NCBI RefSeq assembly: GCF_019599045.1
Contig: NZ_CP080623.1
Coordinates: 1,882,501-1,946,500 of the forward strand
Direction: 5' to 3'
DNA length: 64,000 nucleotides
From: Roseovarius sp. SCSIO 43702
GTDB lineage: Bacteria; Pseudomonadota; Alphaproteobacteria; Rhodobacterales; Rhodobacteraceae
Shown: positions 38,909-47,678 of the stretch, in pieces
Position numbering within the stretch: the stretch's first letter is position 1
Layout of the letters: each line of letters begins with the position of its first letter
Translations under genes and position numbers: made by a program
Notes under the pieces: model-generated
What the model saw: only the letters and a program-made list of their open reading frames with translations
The model's database searches: none
What the model was told of the DNA's origin: nothing

Positions 38909-39319
38909 TCAGCCCTGACCTCTGAGCCGCGCCTGGTAGTCGTGGTTGCGCCAATCGGCGCGGGCGAGCCATTGGGCCTCGGGCTGGCGCGCGGCAAGCT
39001 CCTCGTCGATCTCGACCTCGTCGAAACCGGCGCGGCGGGCCATCGCGTATTGGTCGGCGATCACGTGGCCGCGGGCGCGCAGCCGCCCCGTGTAGCCCAT
39101 GAGCCGCAACTGCCGCGCGATGGTGAAGCCGCGGCCATCGGCGAAGGACGGGAAATCGACCCGGATCATCGTGATGCCCGAGAGCCGACCCGAAAGCTCG
39201 ACCGGATCGGTCGAGGAGGGAAGGTCGATGCCGTGGCCCGCACGCGCGTCTTCGAGCGCCGTGATGGGGGCGGTGAAATCATCGGGGCCGAAGCCCTGGT
39301 CGGTAACGAGGATGCTCAT
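38909..39319 (-). CDS. DUF934 family protein of the cys cluster
   Basis: A 136-aa cytoplasmic protein matching DUF934, which is found almost always beside cysH/cysI. Characteristic parts are MIRVDFPSFADGRGFTIARQLR, GYTGRLRARGHVIADQY and FDEVEIDEE. It is thought to be an accessory of sulfite reduction, with no proven biochemical role. Its ATG overlaps the cysH stop by 4 bases, and AGGAG lies upstream. Confidence 0.88.
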   Translation of the reverse strand: MSILVTDQGFGPDDFTAPITALEDARAGHGIDLPSSTDPVELSGRLSGITMIRVDFPSFADGRGFTIARQLRLMGYTGRLRARGHVIADQYAMARRAGFDEVEIDEELAARQPEAQWLARADWRNHDYQARLRGQG

Positions 39320-40056
39320 GCGCTTTCTCCTGTTCTGACGAGTTTTCCATCGACAAGATGGATGCCGCATTCGGTTTTTTCCGTGTTGCGCCAACGGCCT
39401 GCGCGGGGGTCTTCATCCGGGGAGCTGATCGGCGTCGTGCAAGGCATGCACCCGATCGAGGGATAGCCGCGCGCCACGAGCGGATGCCGGGGCAGACGGT
39501 TTTCCTCCATGTAGGTCTGCATGTCCTCGCGCCGCCAGAAGGCCAGCGGGTTGATCTTCATCCGGCCCGTGCCCTCTTCGGTTTCGAAGAAGTCGAGCGC
39601 GGCGCGCGCGCCGCCGTGATAGCGCTTGCGCCCGGTGATCCAGCCGTCGAACCCGTCGAGCGCGCGGGCAAGCGGGCGCGTCTTGCGCAGGGCGCAGCAG
39701 GCGTCGGTATCGTGTCGGTGCAGCGTCTGTTCGGGGTCGGTGCGGGCCACCTCGGCGCGGTCGGCACGCACGATGCGCACGTCGCGCAAGCCCAGGCGCT
39801 CGGCCACCTCCTGCTGGTAGACGAGGGTTTCGGCGAAGAGCAATTCGGTGTCCAGAAAGATCACCGGGGTGGTCCGGTCGATGACCGAGACCATGTGCAG
39901 GAGCACCACCGCCTCGGCTCCGAAGCTCGAGACGAGGGCAAGCCGCCCGGTCTCGGGCGAGGTGAGCGCATGGCGCAGCACGCTGGTGGCCGAGTTGAGG
40001 CGATACCAGTCGTTGAGCCCGCCCACGCGAGCGGGGAGATCGTCACTCGGCGGCAT
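39316..40056 (-). CDS. cysH: Adenylyl-sulfate (APS) reductase
   Basis: A 246-aa assimilatory reductase that turns activated sulfate into sulfite. The P-loop-like SSFGAEAVVLLH and the C-terminal region PSIGCMPCTTPI are typical. The CC pair in DACCALRKTRPL together with the CxxC in GCMPC gives four cysteines for a [4Fe-4S] cluster, indicating APS rather than PAPS as substrate. The C-terminal ECGIH, carrying the catalytic cysteine, is present. It overlaps cysI by 14 bases upstream and DUF934 by 4 bases downstream. Confidence 0.93.
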   Translation of the reverse strand: MPPSDDLPARVGGLNDWYRLNSATSVLRHALTSPETGRLALVSSFGAEAVVLLHMVSVIDRTTPVIFLDTELLFAETLVYQQEVAERLGLRDVRIVRADRAEVARTDPEQTLHRHDTDACCALRKTRPLARALDGFDGWITGRKRYHGGARAALDFFETEEGTGRMKINPLAFWRREDMQTYMEENRLPRHPLVARGYPSIGCMPCTTPISSPDEDPRAGRWRNTEKTECGIHLVDGKLVRTGESA

Positions 40057-41710
40057 GGACCTGGGCCTCCTCGTAGAGCGCGGCCTTGAACGGCGCGAGA
40101 CCGAGGCGGCGATAGGCCTCGAGGAAGGTTTCGTCGCGGCTCTCGCGATGCGCGAGATAGGCGCGGATGATCCGTTCGATGGCGGGCACGATCTCGTCAT
40201 AGGCGAAGCCCGGCCCGGTGCGATCGCCCAGCGTCGCGTCCTCGGCGCCCGAGCCACCCAGCGTGATCTGGTAGTTCTCGACGCCCGCACGGTCGAGCCC
40301 GAGGATGCCGATATGACCCACGTGGTGATGCCCGCAGGCGTTGATGCAGCCCGAGATCTTGATCTTGAGCGGTCCCACGTCATGCTCGAGCTTCAATTCC
40401 TCGAAGCGGGTGGCGATCCCCTGCGCCACCGGGATCGAGCGGGCGGTGGCAAGCGCGCAATAGTCCATGCCGGGGCAGGCGATGATGTCGGAGACGAGCC
40501 CGATATTCGCGGTGGCGAGCCCGTGCTTCTTCAGGCTCGCGTGGATGGCGGGCAGGTCGGATTTGTGCACATGCGGCAGGATGACGTTCTGCTCGTGGCT
40601 GATGCGCAGCTCGTCATGGCCATAGCGTTCCGCGAGGTCGGCCATGACCCGCATCTGTTCGGCCGTGGCGTCGCCCGGCGTGGCGCCGTGGGCCTTGAGA
40701 CTGATCTGCACGATGGCGTAACCCGGCGCGCGGTGCGGGGCGAGGTTCGTGTCGCTCCAGGCGCGGAAGATCGGATCGGTGCGGCGCGCGGTTTCGAAGA
40801 CCCCGGTGCTTGCCTCGCGGAAGGCGGGCGGCGCGAAGGCCGCCTTGATCCGTTCGAAAAGCGCGGTGTCGATGCCGGAGAATGTCGGCCGGATACGCGC
40901 GAAATGGGCATCGACGCGGCGCGAAATCTCTTCGATACCATGCTCGTGCACGGTGATCTTGATGCGCGATTTGAACTTGTTGTCGCGCCGTCCCAGGAGG
41001 TTCCACACGCTCACGACGGATTCGATGTAGGGCAGCAGGTCTTCCTGGCGCACGAAGTCGTTCAGCACCTTGCCGATCATCGGCGTCCGACCAAGCCCGC
41101 CGCCCACGAGCACGCGGTAGCCGATCTGGCCCGCACGCTCGACAACCTGGAGGCCGATGTCATGCGCCTTGATGACGGCGCGGTCGGTCTCGGAGCCGGT
41201 GACGGCTATCTTGAACTTGCGCGGCAGGAACTGGAACTCGGGGTGGTCGGTGGACCATTGACGCAGAAGCTCGGCGACCGGGCGGGGATCGGCCACCTCG
41301 TCGGCGGCGGCCCCGGCGAAATGGTCGGCGGTCACGTTGCGAATCGTGTTGCCGGAGGTCTGGATCGCGTGCATCCCCACCTCGGCCAGCGCGTCGAGCA
41401 TGTCGGGCACGTCGCGCAGGCGCGGCCAGTTATACTGGATGTTCTGGCGCGTGGTGAAATGGCCATAGCCTTTGTCCCACCGCTCGGCCAGGTAGGCCAG
41501 TTGCCGCATCTGGCGGGAATTGAGCGTGCCATAGGGGATCGCCACGCGCAGCATGTAGGCGTGAAGCTGAAGATAGAGCCCGTTCATCAGGCGCAGGGGC
41601 TTGAACTCGTCCTCGGTGAGCGAGCCGTCGATGCGGCGCTCCACCTGGGCGCGGAACTGGCGGTTGCGCTCGGCCACGAAGGCCGCGTCGAAATCGGTGT
41701 AGTCATACAT
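40043..41710 (-). CDS. cysI: Ferredoxin-type nitrite/sulfite reductase (sulfite reductase)
   Basis: A 555-aa sirohaem/[4Fe-4S] reductase performing the six-electron reduction of sulfite to sulfide. The two half-domains each have a ferrodoxin-like reductase segment (MRQLAYLAERWDKGYGHFTTRQNIQ and the later MRVMADLAERYGHDELRISHEQN). Cluster ligands are in ACPGMDYC and SGCINACGHH. Position between cysG (sirohaem) and cysH supports sulfite rather than nitrite as the main substrate. Confidence 0.92.
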   Translation of the reverse strand: MYDYTDFDAAFVAERNRQFRAQVERRIDGSLTEDEFKPLRLMNGLYLQLHAYMLRVAIPYGTLNSRQMRQLAYLAERWDKGYGHFTTRQNIQYNWPRLRDVPDMLDALAEVGMHAIQTSGNTIRNVTADHFAGAAADEVADPRPVAELLRQWSTDHPEFQFLPRKFKIAVTGSETDRAVIKAHDIGLQVVERAGQIGYRVLVGGGLGRTPMIGKVLNDFVRQEDLLPYIESVVSVWNLLGRRDNKFKSRIKITVHEHGIEEISRRVDAHFARIRPTFSGIDTALFERIKAAFAPPAFREASTGVFETARRTDPIFRAWSDTNLAPHRAPGYAIVQISLKAHGATPGDATAEQMRVMADLAERYGHDELRISHEQNVILPHVHKSDLPAIHASLKKHGLATANIGLVSDIIACPGMDYCALATARSIPVAQGIATRFEELKLEHDVGPLKIKISGCINACGHHHVGHIGILGLDRAGVENYQITLGGSGAEDATLGDRTGPGFAYDEIVPAIERIIRAYLAHRESRDETFLEAYRRLGLAPFKAALYEEAQVHAAE

Positions 41711-41728
41711 CAGCTTTTCTCCTTCGCG

Positions 41729-41770
41729 TCCCGGGCTTGACCCCGGAACCTCTCGGGTCGAGGCCCCGTA
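41729..41770. repeat. Interspersed palindromic element (REP-like)
   Basis: The gap between cysI and the DUF2849 gene holds TCCCGGGCTTGACCCCGGA, a short palindrome followed by a second imperfect one (CTCGGGTCGAGGCCCCG). Closely similar CCCGGGCTTGACCCGGG elements are dispersed in many alphaproteobacterial genomes; I infer but cannot confirm that this is one. Confidence 0.35.
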
Positions 41771-42082
41771 TCAGGGCCGGGGCGCGTGGTGTTCCTGTTT
41801 CCCATGGGCATAGTTCGACGGGCCGCGGCGCCGGAAATCTTCGCGGAAATGGGTGGGCTCGGGGCCGTTCTCACCGGCGCGCGCATCGGCGAGATAGACG
41901 CCCACGACCTTGTCGGCCTGTGCCTCGGCGGTCAGCAGGCGCAGCTGCGCATCGGCCTCGTCGGTCAGAAGCTCGGCCTGCGCCAGGTGGCGCGTCCAGT
42001 CGTCGGCTTCGGTGAAATAGACGACATCGCCCTCAATGAGGGCATTGGCGGTGATGACCTTGGGGGTGAAGGCTTTAGGCAT
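41771..42082 (-). CDS. DUF2849 family protein of the cys cluster
   Basis: A 103-aa protein with the DUF2849 layout: KVITANALIEGDVVYFTEADDW near the N-terminus, EADAQLRLLTAEAQADKVVGVYL in the middle and a polar tail (HFREDFRRRGPSNY). Its ATG shares one base with the cysG stop (TGATG), so translation is coupled. It is a conserved resident of this operon, with no known activity. Confidence 0.87.
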   Translation of the reverse strand: MPKAFTPKVITANALIEGDVVYFTEADDWTRHLAQAELLTDEADAQLRLLTAEAQADKVVGVYLADARAGENGPEPTHFREDFRRRGPSNYAHGKQEHHAPRP

Positions 42083-43470
42083 CAGACGACCTCCTGCTGG
42101 CGGGTGAGTTCGGCGCGCGCCGCGCGGGGGGCAAGACCGACGAAGGTCAGCGCGGGGCCGGTGAGCGCCGCCCGGGCCAGGTCGGCGGGCAGGGCGCCCA
42201 ACGTGGTGGCCAGGATGCGCTGATCGGGGCGCGAGGCGTTCTCGATCACGGTGACGGGGGTGGAGGGAGCCGCGCCGTGCATGAGCAGGCGGCCCTGGAT
42301 GAAACGGGCCGATTTCTTGCCCATGTAGATCGCCGCGACCTCGCCGGGGCGGGCCAGCGCGGCCCAGTCGTGATCGGCAAAGCCCTTCATGTCGTGGCCG
42401 GTGAGGAAGCGCAGCGACGTGTTGCGCCCGCGGCTGGTGAGGCTCTGGCCGATGGCCGCGACGCTGGCCGAGGCGGCGGTGATGCCGGGAACGATGTGGA
42501 AGGGGATGCCGGCCGCGGTCACGGCTTCGATCTCTTCGTCGAGACGGCCGAAGACGGTGGGATCGCCGCCCTTGAGGCGCACGACCTGCGCGCCCTGTGC
42601 CGCATGCTCGACGATGAGTGCATTGATGTCGTCCTGCGTCATCGAGGGGCCGAAGCCCTCTTTCCCGGCGTCGATCAGCGTGGCCTCGCGGCGGGCGAGC
42701 TCGAGGATGGCGGGCGTGACGAGCCGGTCATGGATCACCACGTCGGCCTCGTCGAGCGCGCGGCGGGCCTTGAGCGTCAGAAGCTCGGGGTCGCCCGGAC
42801 CGGCGCCGACGAACGCGACGTGACCCGCGCGGGCGTCGCGGCTTGCGTGGCGCGCGAGAAGTTCGTCCAGCGCGCCGGACGCGCCATCCTCGCCCCGCGC
42901 AAGCGCGCGGGGGCCGTCGCGGAAATACCAGTCGGACCAGAAATCGCGGCGCGCACGGCCCATGGGCAGGATGTCGGCGGCCGCGCGGAACGCCTTGCCG
43001 AGGCGGGCGAGGATGCCCAGCGTCGCGGGCAGGCGCGCCTCGAGATCGGCCTTGATCGCACGCGCGAGCACCGGCGCCGCGCCCTCGGTGCCGATGGCGA
43101 CGGTCACGGGATCGCGGTCGACGATGGCGGGGGTGATGAAGGCGCTGTCCTCGAGATTGTCGACGATATTGGTGAGCGCGCCCTCGGCACGGGCGATGGC
43201 GGCGGTGCGCGCATCCTCGACCGGATCCTCGTCGGCGCCGTAGAAGAGCGCGGCGCCCGTGATGTCGCCGGGGGCCACGGGACGGCGGACAAGGGTCAGG
43301 CGCCCCTCGGCGGCCCAGTCGGCGATCTCGGGCGCGGGGTCGGGGGCGAAGACGGTGATCCCTGCCTCGGTCTTGAGAAGCAGGCGCAGTTTCGCAAGCG
43401 CCGCATCGCCGCCGCCCGAAAGGACGACGCGCCGGCCCTCGAGGCTGAGAAAGATGGGAAAATGTTTCAT
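42082..43470 (-). CDS. cysG: Sirohaem synthase (trifunctional CysG)
   Basis: A 462-aa fusion making sirohaem from uroporphyrinogen III. The N-terminal dehydrogenase/ferrochelatase part has FLSLEGRRVVLSGGGDAALAKL and ALTNIVDNLEDSAFITPAI. The C-terminal SAM-dependent uroporphyrinogen methyltransferase has VAFVGAGPGDPELLTLKA, VVRLKGGDPTVFGR and VPGITAASASVAAIG. It is first in the cys operon and feeds CysI its cofactor. It is divergent from an AsnC regulator over 145 bases. Confidence 0.95.
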   Translation of the reverse strand: MKHFPIFLSLEGRRVVLSGGGDAALAKLRLLLKTEAGITVFAPDPAPEIADWAAEGRLTLVRRPVAPGDITGAALFYGADEDPVEDARTAAIARAEGALTNIVDNLEDSAFITPAIVDRDPVTVAIGTEGAAPVLARAIKADLEARLPATLGILARLGKAFRAAADILPMGRARRDFWSDWYFRDGPRALARGEDGASGALDELLARHASRDARAGHVAFVGAGPGDPELLTLKARRALDEADVVIHDRLVTPAILELARREATLIDAGKEGFGPSMTQDDINALIVEHAAQGAQVVRLKGGDPTVFGRLDEEIEAVTAAGIPFHIVPGITAASASVAAIGQSLTSRGRNTSLRFLTGHDMKGFADHDWAALARPGEVAAIYMGKKSARFIQGRLLMHGAAPSTPVTVIENASRPDQRILATTLGALPADLARAALTGPALTFVGLAPRAARAELTRQQEVV

Positions 43471-43515
43471 GACGGCACCGCCCCGCTTCGATTGACTTGC
43501 CCCAAGATATAGAAT

Positions 43516-43552
43516 TTATTCCCGATCAAGCGCCAGATGCGCGGAGGAATAA
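43516..43552. promoter_or_regulatory. Inverted repeat in cysG/asnC divergent region
   Basis: TTATTCC (43516-43522) and GGAATAA (43546-43552) are exact inverted repeats with 23 bases between; GAACGTTC (43553-43560) is a further palindrome next to the right arm. Lrp/AsnC proteins favour such A/T-rich dyads, so this is a candidate operator. Confidence 0.35.
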
Positions 43553-43615
43553 GAACGTTCGTTCCGTAACCGCCATCGGCCAGTCCGGGAATTCCAAGAA
43601 TGGAGAAAACCGCGA

Positions 43616-44077
43616 ATGTCCGTCCGCATCGACGATCTCGACCGAAAAATCCTTTCGCAGCTGCAGCGCGACGGGGGGCAATCCCTCGACGATATCGCCA
43701 AGGCGGTGGGCAGTTCGAAGACGCCCGTATGGAATCGCATCCGCAAGCTGCGTGAGGGGGGCGTGATCCGTCAGCAGACCTTCCTGCTCGATCCCGAGGC
43801 GCTTGGATTCGAGGCCTGTTTCTTCGTGCTCATCCGCACATCCGAGCATGACGCGGGCTGGCAGGCGGCGTTTCTCAAGGCGCTGCGCGACCGGCCCGAG
43901 GTGCAGGAGGCGCACCGGCTGGCCGGCGACATCGACTATATCCTGAAGGTCCGGGTCGAGAACGCGCGGGCCTACGACACGTTCTACCAGGCGCTGATCT
44001 CGGAGGTGAAGGTCCACAACGTCACGGCGCTTCTGTCGATGGAGGAGATCAAGTCCTCGACCGCGCTGCCGCTCTGA
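43616..44077 (+). CDS. Lrp/AsnC family transcriptional regulator
   Basis: A 153-aa feast/famine regulator. The N-terminal HTH is IDDLDRKILSQLQRDGGQSLDDIAKAVGSSKTPVWNRIRKLREGGVI in outline (residues 4-50), and the C-terminal RAM ligand domain includes CFFVLIRTSEHDAGWQ, EAHRLAGDIDYILKV and VKVHNVTALLSM. It is divergent from the cys operon and is probably its local regulator, with an amino acid or cysteine-related ligand inferred. Confidence 0.9.
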   Translation: MSVRIDDLDRKILSQLQRDGGQSLDDIAKAVGSSKTPVWNRIRKLREGGVIRQQTFLLDPEALGFEACFFVLIRTSEHDAGWQAAFLKALRDRPEVQEAHRLAGDIDYILKVRVENARAYDTFYQALISEVKVHNVTALLSMEEIKSSTALPL

Positions 44078-44114
44078 CGCGCGGCCGGGCGGAGCTTCGG
44101 CCGCCCTTTGGACA

Positions 44115-44146
44115 GAAGGAAACGGGGCGCCCTGGAGCGCCCCGTT
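44115..44146 (-). terminator. Terminator of icd
   Basis: AACGGGGCGC and GCGCCCCGTT are perfect inverted repeats around CCTGGA. On the minus strand the hairpin is followed by TTCCTT, 25 bases past the icd stop. Confidence 0.75.
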
Positions 44147-44170
44147 CCCATGTCTCGCCCTGAGCGGGGA

Positions 44171-45385
44171 TCAGCCCGCCAGCGCCTTGTTCAGGTTCTC
44201 GTCCACCTTCTCGAGGAAGCCCATCGTGGTCAGCCAGCTTTGGTCGGGGCCGACGAGAAGGGCGAGATCCTTGGTCATGTGGCCCGATTCCACGGTGTCG
44301 ACGACGACCTTCTCGAGGGTCTCGGCGAAGTGCTTGAGCTCTTCGTTGCCGTCGAGCTTGGCACGGTGCTTGAGCCCGCCGGTCCAAGCGTAGATCGAGG
44401 CGATCGAGTTGGTCGAGGTCTCCTCGCCGCGCTGGTGCTGGCGGTAGTGGCGGGTGACGGTGCCGTGCGCCGCCTCGGCCTCGACGATCTTTCCGTCCGG
44501 CGTCATGAGCTGCGAGGTCATCAGGCCCAGCGAGCCGAAGCCCTGTGCCACGGTGTCGGACTGCACGTCGCCATCGTAGTTCTTGCACGCCCAGACGAAG
44601 CCGCCGGACCATTTCATCGCCGCCGCGACCATATCGTCGATCAGGCGGTGTTCATAGGTGATGCCCGCTTCCTCGAACTGGTCCTTGAATTCCTCGTCGA
44701 AGATCTTCTGGAAGAGGATCATGAACTGGCCGTCGTAATTCTTGAGGATCGTGTTCTTGGTCGAGAGGTAGAGCGGCCAGCCCATCTTGAGCGCGTAGTT
44801 CATCGATGCGCGGGCGAAGTCGATGATGGAGTCATCGAGGTTGTACATGCCCATGTAGACGCCCGAGGAGGGGGCCTTGAACACCTCTTCCTCCATCACG
44901 GTGCCGTCCTCGCCCACGAATTTCATCGAGAGCGTGCCGGGTCCGGGGAATTTCATGTCGGTGGCGCGATACTGGTCGCCATAGGCATGACGGCCGATCA
45001 CGATGGGCTTGGTCCAGCCCGGCACGAGGCGCGGCACGTTGCGGCAGATGATCGGCGCGCGGAAGACCACGCCGCCCAGGATGTTGCGGATCGTGCCGTT
45101 GGGGCTGCGCCACATTTTCTTGAGGCCGAATTCCTCGACCCGGCCCTCGTCGGGGGTGATGGTGGCGCATTTCACGCCGACGCCGATTTCCTTGATCTTC
45201 TCGGCCGCGTCGATCGTGATCTGGTCGTCGGTCCGGTCGCGTTCCTCGATCCCGAGGTCGTAGTAGAGCAGATCGACGTCGAGATAGGGCAGGATCAGCT
45301 TTTTCTTGATGAAGTCCCAGATGATGCGGGTCATCTCGTCGCCGTCGAGTTCGACGACGGGGTTCTCAACCTTGATCTTGGTCAT
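44171..45385 (-). CDS. icd: NADP-dependent isocitrate dehydrogenase
   Basis: A 404-aa TCA-cycle enzyme converting isocitrate to 2-oxoglutarate with NADPH. It is of the eukaryote-like homodimeric type common in alphaproteobacteria. Substrate-binding [19 protein letters not shown], metal-binding [14 protein letters not shown] and [13 protein letters not shown], and [16 protein letters not shown] are all intact. The start at 45385 ([20 protein letters not shown]) matches homologues and has AAAGG upstream. Confidence 0.96.
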   Translation of the reverse strand: MTKIKVENPVVELDGDEMTRIIWDFIKKKLILPYLDVDLLYYDLGIEERDRTDDQITIDAAEKIKEIGVGVKCATITPDEGRVEEFGLKKMWRSPNGTIRNILGGVVFRAPIICRNVPRLVPGWTKPIVIGRHAYGDQYRATDMKFPGPGTLSMKFVGEDGTVMEEEVFKAPSSGVYMGMYNLDDSIIDFARASMNYALKMGWPLYLSTKNTILKNYDGQFMILFQKIFDEEFKDQFEEAGITYEHRLIDDMVAAAMKWSGGFVWACKNYDGDVQSDTVAQGFGSLGLMTSQLMTPDGKIVEAEAAHGTVTRHYRQHQRGEETSTNSIASIYAWTGGLKHRAKLDGNEELKHFAETLEKVVVDTVESGHMTKDLALLVGPDQSWLTTMGFLEKVDENLNKALAG

Positions 45386-45488
45386 GGGGCAGGGCCTTTC
45401 GCTGGCGAACGGTGAATCGGGTGTCTGGCGCGTCTCATAGCGCATCGGGGCGGCGCGGGGAAGACGGTATGCAACCGTATACCGGCAA

Positions 45489-46703
45489 TCAGCGCCCGCG
45501 TGCCTCGATCCGCTTGAGCCGCATCATCAGCGCCGTCCCCATCGCGGCATAGACCCCGACCCCGATGGCGAGCGGCAGGGGCGTTCCGTCGAAGGCAAGA
45601 CCAACCGGCACCGCGAAGAGGACCGACAGCACGGTCGAAGCGGCGCCGATCACGCTGGCGGCTGTGCCCGCGATGTGGCCCAACGGCTCCATGGCAAGCG
45701 CGTTCATGTTGCCGAGGGTGAGCCCGGTCTGGAAGAAGACGCTGACCTGCCACGCGAAGAAGGCATAGAACATCCACGCGGCCCCGGCCTGCCAGAGCCA
45801 GACGAGCGCCATGAGGACCGAGAGCCCGATCTGCACCGTGAGCATCGCGCTCACCAGGAAGCGCATGCCGAGCCGCATGACGAGCGCCGCGTTGAGAAAG
45901 CTCGACGTGGCGGCGAAGACCGCGCAGAGGCCGAACCAAAGCGGAAAGCTGTCGGCGCGGTCGAAGGTGATCTCGTAGATCTGCTGCACCGAGGAAAGCA
46001 TGGCGAAAAGCATCCCGTAGCAGAGCCCCTGCACCAGGATCGAGCTGCGCACCGAGGCGTGCGAGAAGGTCTCGGCGATGGCCTGCGTGAGCGCCGCCGG
46101 GCGGAAGGGACGCCGCTCTTCGCGCGGAAGCGGCTCGGGCAGGCGGATCATGAGCCAGAGCGTGGCCACGAGTGAGAAGAGGATGAAGGAGGGAAAGATC
46201 GCACGCCAGCCGCCGAAGCCCATGACCCATGCGCCCACGAGCGGAGCGAGCGCCGGGACGAGCGCGAAGACGATCATCACGAAGGACATGAGCCGCGCCA
46301 TCTCGCGCCCCGAGAAGAGGTCGCGGATGATGGCGAGCGTCACGATGCGGGGCGCGGCCGTGGCGATGCCCATGACGAGCCGCCCCGCCAGGACCAGTTC
46401 GAGCGTCGGCGCCCACCATGCAAAGCCCGCCGCGACGATGTAGAAGCCCGCGCCCGCGACCACCACGGGCTTGCGCCCGAACGTGTCCGAGAGCGGCCCG
46501 GTGACGACCGTGCCGATCCCCATCCCGAGGATGAAGGAGGTGATGATCAGCTGCGCGGCGTTGACGTTGTCGGGCGAAAGCTCCTCCCCGATCGAGTGAA
46601 GCGCGGGCAGAACCGCGTCGATCGAATAGGCGATGGTGGCGAACATCATCGCGAGCATCGCCACCAGTTCGGGGCGCGACGGTGCGTCAACGGGGGGCTT
46701 CAA
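45489..46703 (-). CDS. Bcr/CflA-type MFS drug efflux transporter
   Basis: A 404-aa, 12-TM major facilitator. Family signs are the N-terminal [17 protein letters not shown], the MFS loop [16 protein letters not shown], and [24 protein letters not shown] after TM4. Substrates in the family include bicyclomycin and sulfonamides; none can be named here. I set the start at TTG 46703, which overlaps the stop of the potassium-channel gene (TTGA), implying coupled translation; the conserved region begins within 10 codons. Confidence 0.85.
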   Translation of the reverse strand: MKPPVDAPSRPELVAMLAMMFATIAYSIDAVLPALHSIGEELSPDNVNAAQLIITSFILGMGIGTVVTGPLSDTFGRKPVVVAGAGFYIVAAGFAWWAPTLELVLAGRLVMGIATAAPRIVTLAIIRDLFSGREMARLMSFVMIVFALVPALAPLVGAWVMGFGGWRAIFPSFILFSLVATLWLMIRLPEPLPREERRPFRPAALTQAIAETFSHASVRSSILVQGLCYGMLFAMLSSVQQIYEITFDRADSFPLWFGLCAVFAATSSFLNAALVMRLGMRFLVSAMLTVQIGLSVLMALVWLWQAGAAWMFYAFFAWQVSVFFQTGLTLGNMNALAMEPLGHIAGTAASVIGAASTVLSVLFAVPVGLAFDGTPLPLAIGVGVYAAMGTALMMRLKRIEARGR

Positions 46704-47041
46704 GGCGTGCGCCCCGGCTCGTCCCCGGTGTCCTGCGCTTCGGTCCGAAGCCGGCGCCTCGCGCGCCGGTGTACGGTGAACTCGGCGAAGTTCTGGATGG
46801 CCAGCGCGAAGATGCCGAGACCCACGAAGATGAGGACCGTCGTGCCGATCTTGCCCATGGACGTCGCGGGCACGAGATTGCCGTAGCCCACGGTCGAAAG
46901 CGTCACGACCGTGAAGAAATAGCTGTCGAGCCAAGACCAGCCTTCGGTCCAGCGGAAAAAGATCGTGCCGGACGCAATGATGGTGACGAGCAGGCCGAGG
47001 ATCGAGGCCGCGCGAAACCGCAGTCGTTTTCTCTCAGCCAT
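46700..47041 (-). CDS. Small two-TM potassium channel
   Basis: A 113-aa Ion_trans_2-type subunit. TM1 (ASILGLLVTIIASGTIFF), a pore loop with the K+ selectivity filter TLSTVGYGN, and TM2 (IGTTVLIFVGLGIFALAI) are seen, with a basic C-terminal tail (HRRARRRLR). No RCK domain follows. It would work as a tetramer. It overlaps frnE-like gene by 8 bases at its start and the transporter gene by 4 bases at its end. Confidence 0.9.
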   Translation of the reverse strand: MAERKRLRFRAASILGLLVTIIASGTIFFRWTEGWSWLDSYFFTVVTLSTVGYGNLVPATSMGKIGTTVLIFVGLGIFALAIQNFAEFTVHRRARRRLRTEAQDTGDEPGRTP

Positions 47042-47678
47042 CGCCGTTCACCTGCGCGAGGATCTCGTCGATCACCTGTTCCCAAAGCTCGGGCGGCTGG
47101 CATCCGGGGACGGCGTGGCGCCCGGCGACGAGGAAGAGCGGGACGCCCGAAACGCCCATTTCGCGGAACTGGCGGTCGCGGGCGCGAACGTCCTCTATAT
47201 CCGCCGTGCTGTCGAGAAGGCGTGCCACCATGTCGGCATCCATCCCGACCTCGCCGGCGATGGTGGCGAGGGTCGCGCGGTCGCCGATGTCGCGGCCCTG
47301 CGCGAAATAGGCCGCGAAGAGCGCGTCCACCATGGCGTGCTGCCGCTCCTCGGCCTCGGCCCAGTGGATGAGGCGGTGGGCGTCGATCGTGTTCGGCGTG
47401 CGCTGCATCGCGTCGAAATCGATGACGAGACCCGCTGCCTCGGCGCGTTCGACCACGGGCTTGTAGGCCGCGACCGCGCCCTCCTTGCCGCCGAACTTGG
47501 CCTCGAGATAGGTGCGGCGGTCCATGCCCTCGGGCGGCATCTCGGGGTTGAGCTGGAACGGGTGCCAGACGATCTCGAATGGATGATCGGGGCGGTTGCG
47601 CAGCGCGGTGTCGAGATTGGCCTTGCCGATGTAGCACCACGGGCAGATCGGGTCCGAGACGATATCAAGACGCACCAT
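47034..47678 (-). CDS. FrnE-like DsbA family oxidoreductase
   Basis: A 214-aa cytoplasmic thioredoxin-fold protein of the FrnE/2-hydroxychromene isomerase group. The active site is in IVSDPICPWCYIGKANL, with the helical insert and cis-Pro region GVSGVPLFLVAGRHAVPGCQPPE near the end. There is no signal peptide. The start at 47678 overlaps the acyl-CoA synthetase gene by 14 bases. Confidence 0.88.
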   Translation of the reverse strand: MVRLDIVSDPICPWCYIGKANLDTALRNRPDHPFEIVWHPFQLNPEMPPEGMDRRTYLEAKFGGKEGAVAAYKPVVERAEAAGLVIDFDAMQRTPNTIDAHRLIHWAEAEERQHAMVDALFAAYFAQGRDIGDRATLATIAGEVGMDADMVARLLDSTADIEDVRARDRQFREMGVSGVPLFLVAGRHAVPGCQPPELWEQVIDEILAQVNGDG

